Shown piece by piece: positions 57,879-64,000 of a stretch of 64,000 bases of DNA. How positions within the stretch are numbered: the stretch's first letter is position 1; the number at the start of each line of letters is the position of its first letter. The position numbers were made by a program, and so were the translations under genes. Source of the stretch: Flavobacterium stagni. GTDB lineage: Bacteria > Bacteroidota > Bacteroidia > Flavobacteriales > Flavobacteriaceae. The DNA is taken from the NCBI RefSeq assembly GCF_004122105.1, contig NZ_SBKN01000008.1, forward strand, positions 62,001-126,000, given 5' to 3'. Under the pieces are notes generated by a model. It worked only from the letters and a program-made list of their open reading frames with translations, made no database searches and was not told where the DNA came from.

Positions 57879-59066
57879 ATGTTACAATTTTACTCGGCTT
57901 CCACACGTATCGTCAACACCAAAAGAAGTGTAAGTGAATGTCTTGAAATCGCGCTTCAAGATGTCACAGAATCCCCTTCTGTATTGCTCTTTAATGCTTC
58001 TGTTGGGCATGATTTCAACGAAATGGTTGACTATGCAAAATCACTTCAACCCAACGCGCAAATCCTTGCCGCCTCTTGTTGTGGGGTGGTTGGTCGAGAA
58101 GGTGTTAGTGAATCCATGAAAGACATGGCTTTGATGGCCATAACAGGTAATGATTTTGCCATTGCAGGTAGTTCTCAAATCTTTGGTTATAACTCTTATG
58201 AAGAATGCCGGAAAATGGCGATTCAATTGAAAGAACAAAAAGAAGGAATCAATATGCTTTACTTTTTGGCTTCGGGAATTGATATTAATAATACGGAATG
58301 TATTCGAGCATTTGAAGAAATTCTTGGCGCAGAGGTAACCATCTTTGGGGCTACGTCATCGGATAATATGAAAGGTTATGTGAGTTACCAATCTTTTGGA
58401 AATGAAGTAATGGAACACGGCGCTTTTGCCTTAGCCTTCTGTGACCCAACATTATCAATTGACACTCAAGCTACCCATGGCTTTTTAGCAATCGGCGAAC
58501 CCTTAACCGTAACCAAATCGCATGACAATATTATAGAAGAGTTGGATGGAAAACCAGCTTGGCCAACCTTTTTAGCACGTTTGGGTTTACCAGAAACCGC
58601 AGAATGTGGCAATTCTATTCCCGTCGGTGCATTAGCTGAAGTCTTATCCAAAAGTGATGCGAAAGAATATGGTAACCGACATCTCCTTCGGGTAGTTACT
58701 AAACATGAAGGTGATGCTATTTTTTATGCAACATCTTGTCCAGTAGGCACACAGCTATGGCTGACTGTTCGTGATGAGGAGCGAATTTTTACCGAAATGG
58801 ATCGAATGGTGAATGCAATGATCGAAAGAGCACAAGGAAAAAAACCTATTGCTGTATTTCATGCGGATTGTTTGGCCCGCGGTCGTTACTTAACTAATCG
58901 AGTATTAAAAGAAGAACTGGTGCATCAAATGCAAACGCCATTCTATTCCGATGGTGTTTGTCCTCCTTGGCTTGGAATGTATGGATTTGGGGAATTTGCC
59001 CGACTGAATGGAAAAAATACGTACCACAATTACACTACAGCCTTATATGTAATCTACCGCGACTAA
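57879..59066 (+). CDS. FIST N/C-domain signal-sensing protein, 395 aa
   Basis: The FIST_N domain (about 30-220) starts with PSVLLFNASVGHDFNEM and includes LAASCCGVVGREGVSE, and the FIST_C domain (about 235-380) has LLRVVTKHEGDAIFYATSCP and VFHADCLARGRYLTNRVLKEEL (split: VFHADCLARGRYLTN near 321-335). FIST proteins are predicted intracellular sensors, possibly of amino acids or small ligands, and often sit beside kinases. It starts the cassette with the histidine kinase 17 bases downstream and the receiver after that. No membrane segment is present. Confidence 0.93.
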   Translation: MLQFYSASTRIVNTKRSVSECLEIALQDVTESPSVLLFNASVGHDFNEMVDYAKSLQPNAQILAASCCGVVGREGVSESMKDMALMAITGNDFAIAGSSQIFGYNSYEECRKMAIQLKEQKEGINMLYFLASGIDINNTECIRAFEEILGAEVTIFGATSSDNMKGYVSYQSFGNEVMEHGAFALAFCDPTLSIDTQATHGFLAIGEPLTVTKSHDNIIEELDGKPAWPTFLARLGLPETAECGNSIPVGALAEVLSKSDAKEYGNRHLLRVVTKHEGDAIFYATSCPVGTQLWLTVRDEERIFTEMDRMVNAMIERAQGKKPIAVFHADCLARGRYLTNRVLKEELVHQMQTPFYSDGVCPPWLGMYGFGEFARLNGKNTYHNYTTALYVIYRD

Positions 59067-59083
59067 CACAGCCCCAAATTACC

Positions 59084-61588
59084 ATGAACCACAAGAATCA
59101 ACAACTATTACAAAGCGCTTATGACGAACTCCAACAGCGAGTGACGCGCTTTTCTGCTGTGGAACAAAAATTAAAAGATACACAAGATCAATTGGATCAT
59201 GAATTGTCCTTGTATAAACGATTATCACACTTTAATTCTACTGCTTTACAATTAAATAATGCTAATTCCATTAATCAATTAGCGGTAGAAACAATTGTTG
59301 ATATTTTAGAAGTGGAAGCGGCAATCTTGTGTGTTAAAGATTGCAGTACTGGAAGCAAATCGGTACATACAGAAGGTATTCCCAATACCGACATTACAAA
59401 ATTTGAATTTTACACGGTTGCGGAATTTGTGGATATCACAGATAATCCAACCAAAGTAAAATTTGTGGATGAAACATTTTTTAGTCAGATTCCTGAATTA
59501 AATGCTTATGCAAAAGGAGCCTTACTCATTTTGTCCGATGAAAAAGCGGCCATTGAAATCGGACTATTAGGACTCATTAGTAAACAGAAAGCACCATTAT
59601 TTAGAACTTTTTGCAGTAATCAAGAAACCATTTTTCAAATTTTTGGGCAACAATTTTTATCCCTCTCAAGTAGTCATATCCAAAACACTAAAATTCAAAA
59701 TCAATTGAATGAAATTAACATTTCTAAAATTGAATTGACAAAACTATCCTTGATTGCACGCAACACCAACAATAATGTTGTTATTGCCAATGCGCATGGT
59801 GAAGTAGAATGGGTAAATGATTCCTTTATCAAAACTACAGGCTATGAATTGGATGAAATCCGTGGAAGAAAACCCAAAGATTTTCTAAAAAGAGATGTAC
59901 AATCTGAAGAAGAACATAATCGACTTATCAAAGCATTACAAGAGAAAAAAAATGTGACTGTTGAACTTATCAACTACACCAAATCGGGTGTTCCTTACTA
60001 CAATCACATTGAAATTATTCCTGTTTTTGATGATGAAGGAAATCATATCAATTTCATTTCGGTTCAAAAAGATGTAACCCATGAAGTCAAAGCCCGCAAT
60101 GAAATATTAAAAATCAATAAACGATTTGAAACCATTGCCGAAAAATCTCAAATTGGGATTTGGGAATGGGAAACGTCTACCCAACAAACCATTTGGAATT
60201 CTATTTTAGAAAAGCAACTGGGAATTACACGAAATATTTTACCTGAAGACTTCTATACCTATTGGAAATCCTGCTTACATCCTGAGGATAAATACGGTGT
60301 TTTTGAAAATTTACACGACTTTATAAATTCTAACGAAATATTGTTGGAATATGAATATCGAATTATTCGCAAAAACGACTTTAAAATTCGGTATATCAAT
60401 TCACTTGTCATCGCAGAACGAAATGCCAAAGGTGAAATTGTCAAATTGATTGGTAGCAATCTCGATATTACCGAAAAACATGAAGCCGAAGTTAAAGTTG
60501 AAAATTTAAAACAATATTACGAAAGTCTCTTCCATCATTCGCCATCTCAAAAAATTGTGTTGGATAGTCAATTGAATATTTCCTTTATCAACAATTCGTT
60601 TTTAAAATACCAACCCGAATGGGAGTCATTCATTGGCAAAAACATGCTTGACTTAACCCAACAGCCCATGGGACGGCAACAATTAAAAAACCTGCGCCGT
60701 TTGGTTCAAAAAGTTTCCGATGCCATCGATTTTAAAAAATTAATCCACTATAGCGATACCTTTTTTACACCTACGGATAAACAAATGTATCGTCTAGTCA
60801 ATGTGTTCCCTTATTTCATTGGAAATGATCTACAGTATGTTATTATCAATGCCGTGGATATTTCTGAATTGAAAAAAACACAAAAAACCATTGTCACCAA
60901 AAATCAGGAATTGCAAAAACTCAACAATGAATTGGACAATTTCGTTTATCGCGTTTCCCATGATTTACGCGGGCCGCTTCTTTCCATTAAAGGTTTGGTG
61001 AATTTGATTTTAAGTGTAGAAGAATTGGATGATAATTTGCAAGAATACATACATTTGATTGACACCAGTGCGACGCGCTTGGATGGAACTATTCAAGAAA
61101 TTTTGGAATTCTCTAGAAATGCCCGATTAGAAATTCACCGGGAAACATTCAATGTTCGTGAAATGGTTCAAAGCATATTTGATGATTTACGATTTACTTT
61201 TGAAGACCATCTAACCATGACGTATGAAAGCAGTTGTGGGGATATGATCTTTACTGACAAATACCGTTTATCTACGCTATTAAAGAACATTATCGGGAAT
61301 GCAGTAAAATACCGCCAAACCTCTGACAATGAATCTTTTGTCAATTTCAGTCTAGCAGAAACAGATCAAAAATATATCATCACCGTTGAAGACAATGGTG
61401 AAGGGATTGCTGAAGAAAATATTGGTAAAATTTTCAAAATGTTTTATCGGGGTTCCAATACCGGAATTGGCACAGGACTAGGACTTTACATCTGTAAAGA
61501 AATCGTCGAAAAATTAGGCGGCAGCCTAGAAGTAGTATCCGAATTTGGAAAAGGTTCAAAATTTATGATTACACTTTCCAAAAAATAA
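59084..61588 (+). CDS. Soluble PAS-domain sensor histidine kinase, 834 aa
   Basis: An N-terminal coiled coil (about 1-50) and a GAF-like domain (about 55-205) are followed by PAS domains at about 225-345 (NNVVIANAHGEVEWVNDSF), 352-470 (IGIWEWETS) and 475-600 (FHHSPSQKIVLDSQLN). The HisKA box is YRVSHDLRGPLLS with phospho-His at 626, and the ATPase has NIIGNAVKY (about 735), DNGEGI (about 771) and GTGLGLYICKEI. There is no membrane helix, so it should read cytoplasmic input, plausibly from the FIST protein. The ATG at 59084 follows the FIST stop; an upstream start would overlap FIST. Confidence 0.92.
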   Translation: MNHKNQQLLQSAYDELQQRVTRFSAVEQKLKDTQDQLDHELSLYKRLSHFNSTALQLNNANSINQLAVETIVDILEVEAAILCVKDCSTGSKSVHTEGIPNTDITKFEFYTVAEFVDITDNPTKVKFVDETFFSQIPELNAYAKGALLILSDEKAAIEIGLLGLISKQKAPLFRTFCSNQETIFQIFGQQFLSLSSSHIQNTKIQNQLNEINISKIELTKLSLIARNTNNNVVIANAHGEVEWVNDSFIKTTGYELDEIRGRKPKDFLKRDVQSEEEHNRLIKALQEKKNVTVELINYTKSGVPYYNHIEIIPVFDDEGNHINFISVQKDVTHEVKARNEILKINKRFETIAEKSQIGIWEWETSTQQTIWNSILEKQLGITRNILPEDFYTYWKSCLHPEDKYGVFENLHDFINSNEILLEYEYRIIRKNDFKIRYINSLVIAERNAKGEIVKLIGSNLDITEKHEAEVKVENLKQYYESLFHHSPSQKIVLDSQLNISFINNSFLKYQPEWESFIGKNMLDLTQQPMGRQQLKNLRRLVQKVSDAIDFKKLIHYSDTFFTPTDKQMYRLVNVFPYFIGNDLQYVIINAVDISELKKTQKTIVTKNQELQKLNNELDNFVYRVSHDLRGPLLSIKGLVNLILSVEELDDNLQEYIHLIDTSATRLDGTIQEILEFSRNARLEIHRETFNVREMVQSIFDDLRFTFEDHLTMTYESSCGDMIFTDKYRLSTLLKNIIGNAVKYRQTSDNESFVNFSLAETDQKYIITVEDNGEGIAEENIGKIFKMFYRGSNTGIGTGLGLYICKEIVEKLGGSLEVVSEFGKGSKFMITLSKK

Positions 61589-61610
61589 TTAACTTTATAA
61601 GAAAAAACTT

Positions 61611-61994
61611 ATGTTTTGTATTTTGATTGATGATGACGCGATTTTTAACTACATTCATGAAAAAACGATTCGTACGCTTTGTCCTGAATGTAACGTAAAA
61701 TCGTTCTTGTCCAGTCGGCAAGCTTTGGAATTTGTCGTTCAAAATGCTATCGAAAACCCCAATCAACAAGCTTGGATGTTTTTAGATATCAATATGCCCG
61801 AATTCAATGGCTTTGAATTTTTAGATAAACTACAAAATAGAGCTCCCGATTACATGGATAATAATAATATATTCATATTGACTTCATCGTTGAACGAAAA
61901 AGATAAGAAGAAAGCAGCTTTATATCCTGCCCTTAAAGGCTATTTAGAAAAACCGTTAAATCGTGAACAATTGGCTGAAATTTTAGATAAATAG
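61611..61994 (+). CDS. CheY-like single-domain response regulator, 127 aa
   Basis: A stand-alone receiver domain: acidic triad D7-D9 (IDDD), phosphorylated Asp 59 (FLDINMP), Thr 91 (LTSS) and Lys 114 (LEKP). There is no output domain, so it must act by protein contact or in a phosphorelay. It starts 22 bases after the histidine kinase and is the likely cognate partner. The length is typical of CheY-like proteins. Confidence 0.93.
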   Translation: MFCILIDDDAIFNYIHEKTIRTLCPECNVKSFLSSRQALEFVVQNAIENPNQQAWMFLDINMPEFNGFEFLDKLQNRAPDYMDNNNIFILTSSLNEKDKKKAALYPALKGYLEKPLNREQLAEILDK

Positions 61995-62019
61995 CCCAAA
62001 ACCTTTTTTGAAAAGCTAG

Positions 62020-62027
62020 TATATTTG
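62020..62027 (+). promoter_or_regulatory. Promoter -7 box for the M28 peptidase gene
   Basis: TATATTTG matches TAnnTTTG, 14 bases before the ATG at 62042, indicating a transcript separate from the signalling cassette. Confidence 0.55.
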
Positions 62028-62041
62028 AAAAAAAATATACC

Positions 62042-64000
62042 ATGCAAAAAGTATACATGAGTTGGGCTATTGTCCTTCTATCATTAACTGCGTTTTCACA
62101 AGAAACACATCTAAAGAACATAACCAAATTAACCTTTGGGGGCGATAATGCTGAAGCCTATTTCAGTCCGAACGGCTCTATGCTCACACTCCAAGTCACC
62201 AATAAAGAGCTAGGCGCTTCTTGTGACCAGATTTATACCCTAAATCTAAACGAGAAAACCTTCTCGCCCCAAAGTTTGAAGCGGATTTCCAATGGCAAAG
62301 GACGCACCACTTGCTCCTATTTTATGCCGGATGGCCAACATATCATTTTTGCCTCTACACATGGATCACAAAATGAATGTCCGCCGCCACCCAAACCGCG
62401 TGATGGAAAATACCTTTGGGCTATTTATCCCGAATTTGATTTGTACATCGCCGACTTAAACGGAAATATCGTCAAACAATTAACGAATTCACCCGGTTAT
62501 GATGCCGAAGCGGTAGTGTCTCCCGATGGTAAGAAAATTGCCTTCACCTCTACCCGCTCGGGCGACTTAGAATTGTGGACCATGGATATTGATGGATCCA
62601 ATTTAAAACAGGTAACTTATGGCTTAGGCTATGATGGTGGTAGCTTTTTCTCACACGATAGCAAAAAATTAGTTTTTAGAGCTTCTCGCCCTAAAACGGA
62701 AGAAGCAATAGCCGAATATAAATCATTACTGCAAGAAAATGTAGTGGCTCCCACCGAAATGGAAATCTATACCTGCAATATAGATGGCTCCGATCTAAAA
62801 CAAATCACCCACTTGGGTAAAGCCAATTGGGCTCCGTTTTTTCATCCTTCCGATCAAAAAATTATCTTTTCCTCCAATCATCATGCTACGCGGGGTTATG
62901 ATTTTCAATTGTATATGATTGACGTGGATGGTTCTCACCTGAAACAAATCACGTTTGAAAGTGAATTCAATGCCTTCCCCATGTTTTCTCCCGATGGAAA
63001 AAAATTGGTTTTTTCCAGTAATCGCCAGCAACAAGCCGCGCGGGAAACCAATGTGTTCATCGCCGATTGGGTGGATATTGACCCAGCAGAATATGTAGAC
63101 GAAGTGGCTGCCAAAAAACACATTAGCTATTTGGCTTCTGATGAATTGAAGGGCCGACTAGCCGGTTCAAAAGAAGAACAAAAAGCGGCAAAATATTTAA
63201 ATGACGAATTTAAGAAGTTGGGACTAAAACCCTATCAAGGGAAATCGTATTCCATTCCTTTTGAATACAAATACAAACTCAACCCAAAAGATTCGTTGAA
63301 TCCGCAGGAAGTATCTATAAAAGCAAATAATGTTGTCGCGTTTTTGGATAACAAAGCAGCTAAAGCCATCGTAATCGGTGCCCATTATGATCATTTAGGC
63401 GTCAACGAACATGGGAATTCGACCAAAATGAATTCAAAAGGTGAAATCCATAATGGTGCAGATGATAATGCTTCGGGAGTTGCCGGCGTATTGGAATTAG
63501 CGCGCATGCTTTCGCAAAATAAAACCACTGAAAAAGCCAATTATATTTTTGCTTTATTTTCAGGAGAAGAAGACGGACTCATCGGTTCGAAAGCTCTGTC
63601 CGAAGTAATCAAAACCCAAACGCCCAACACCGTTGCCATGATAAATATGGACATGATTGGTCGCTTAAACGATTCCAAAGATTTGGTGGTGGGTGGCACT
63701 GGAACCTGTCCCGAATTTCCAAAAATGATTGAACGCAACAAACCCGCCGGTTTCCATGTAACCCAAGATGAAAGTGGAACGGGGCCAACGGATCACACAT
63801 CGTTTTATCTAAAGGACATGGCCGTTTTAAACTTTTTTACCGGTACCCACAACGATTACCACAAACCTTCCGATGATGAAGATAAAATTAACTATTATGG
63901 GGTTAAAAATGTCATCGAATATGTAGCGCGTTGTGTGCATGATTTATCGAATTTAGAGAAGATCGAATTCACTAAGACCAAAGCCAACGCTGGCAAAACA
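62042..64000 (+). CDS. Exported M28 metallopeptidase with PD40 propeller, cut by the right edge
   Basis: The visible 653 residues start with a signal peptide (about 1-19, LLSLTAFSQE), then TolB/PD40 propeller blades (about 28-345; AYFSPNGSMLT, VSPDGKKIAFTSTRSGD, FSPDGKKLVFSSNRQ), then an M28 aminopeptidase domain. Zinc motifs are HYDHLG (about 448-453), ADDNASG (about 474-480), SGEEDGLIGS (about 507-516; Glu pair), MDMIGR and a late His in HNDYHKPSDD. M28 enzymes release N-terminal amino acids; the propeller may gate substrates. The gene continues beyond the window, so the C-terminus is unseen. Confidence 0.92.
   Translation, partial: MQKVYMSWAIVLLSLTAFSQETHLKNITKLTFGGDNAEAYFSPNGSMLTLQVTNKELGASCDQIYTLNLNEKTFSPQSLKRISNGKGRTTCSYFMPDGQHIIFASTHGSQNECPPPPKPRDGKYLWAIYPEFDLYIADLNGNIVKQLTNSPGYDAEAVVSPDGKKIAFTSTRSGDLELWTMDIDGSNLKQVTYGLGYDGGSFFSHDSKKLVFRASRPKTEEAIAEYKSLLQENVVAPTEMEIYTCNIDGSDLKQITHLGKANWAPFFHPSDQKIIFSSNHHATRGYDFQLYMIDVDGSHLKQITFESEFNAFPMFSPDGKKLVFSSNRQQQAARETNVFIADWVDIDPAEYVDEVAAKKHISYLASDELKGRLAGSKEEQKAAKYLNDEFKKLGLKPYQGKSYSIPFEYKYKLNPKDSLNPQEVSIKANNVVAFLDNKAAKAIVIGAHYDHLGVNEHGNSTKMNSKGEIHNGADDNASGVAGVLELARMLSQNKTTEKANYIFALFSGEEDGLIGSKALSEVIKTQTPNTVAMINMDMIGRLNDSKDLVVGGTGTCPEFPKMIERNKPAGFHVTQDESGTGPTDHTSFYLKDMAVLNFFTGTHNDYHKPSDDEDKINYYGVKNVIEYVARCVHDLSNLEKIEFTKTKANAGKT

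Overview
The window looks like chromosomal DNA of a Flavobacterium-like member of the Bacteroidota (Flavobacteriaceae). Reasons: promoter -7 boxes of the TAnnTTTG type lie close to many start codons while purine-rich ribosome binding sites are scarce; there is a C-terminal type IX secretion (T9SS) sorting domain, a TonB-dependent receptor with a carboxypeptidase-regulatory-like N-terminus, Bacteroidota-style BlaI/M56 and ECF sigma cassettes, and a menaquinone pathway (menA, B, C, D). Nothing indicates a plasmid, prophage, insertion sequence or CRISPR locus; the region is mostly core chromosome with small accessory patches.

Layout. 1-2.1 kb: small membrane proteins, a hairpin-rich intergenic patch, a very A+T-rich 82-aa gene and a secreted protein behind a sigma-54-like promoter. 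2.3-4.2 kb: MFS transporter and a conserved hypothetical gene. 4.3-7.5 kb: a BlaI repressor, an M56 membrane metallopeptidase and a secreted paralogue of the peptidase's C-terminal module, behind three phased operator half-sites. 7.5-8.7 kb: a 46-aa protein, apt, tRNA-Arg(ACG) and a block of four 29-bp repeats. 8.7-16 kb: PD40/OmpA-like protein, DUF1573-like protein, Nudix hydrolase, pentapeptide protein and TonB receptor. 16-19 kb: ABC efflux operon (adaptor, permease, ATPase). 19.1-30.4 kb: menaquinone region on the minus strand (menD, cvfB, ygiD, menB, two PH-domain proteins, menA, UPF0173 hydrolase, TPR protein, menC). 30.5-37.3 kb: small membrane proteins, GNAT, MazG-like protein, SRPBCC/GyrI fusion, an ECF sigma operon and a YCF48-like lipoprotein. 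37.4-43.5 kb: Tyr-rich repeat protein, kup, rsmB-like methyltransferase, T9SS endonuclease. 43.5-52 kb: rluD, PASTA protein, ddl, zinc-ribbon protein, coaD, Nudix, pyrE, EF-G-like GTPase, birA. 52-57.7 kb: rsfS, ftsH, LUD protein, cdsA, psd, acyl-CoA-binding protein, lipoprotein superoxide dismutase. 57.9-64 kb: FIST protein, soluble PAS histidine kinase, CheY-like regulator, and an M28 peptidase cut by the right edge.

How the genes work together. MenD, MenC, MenB and MenA carry out non-adjacent steps of menaquinone synthesis; MenF, MenE and MenH are not in the window. CdsA and Psd make phospholipid precursors and phosphatidylethanolamine, next to an acyl-CoA-binding protein and an exported SOD. 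The most system-like loci are (1) BlaI, M56 peptidase and its freestanding paralogue with a phased operator, and (2) the FIST, PAS-kinase and receiver cassette with a LytTR-like direct repeat upstream. Neither is wholly without relatives, but each has organisation worth testing. All assignments come from reading the sequence; no database search was run.
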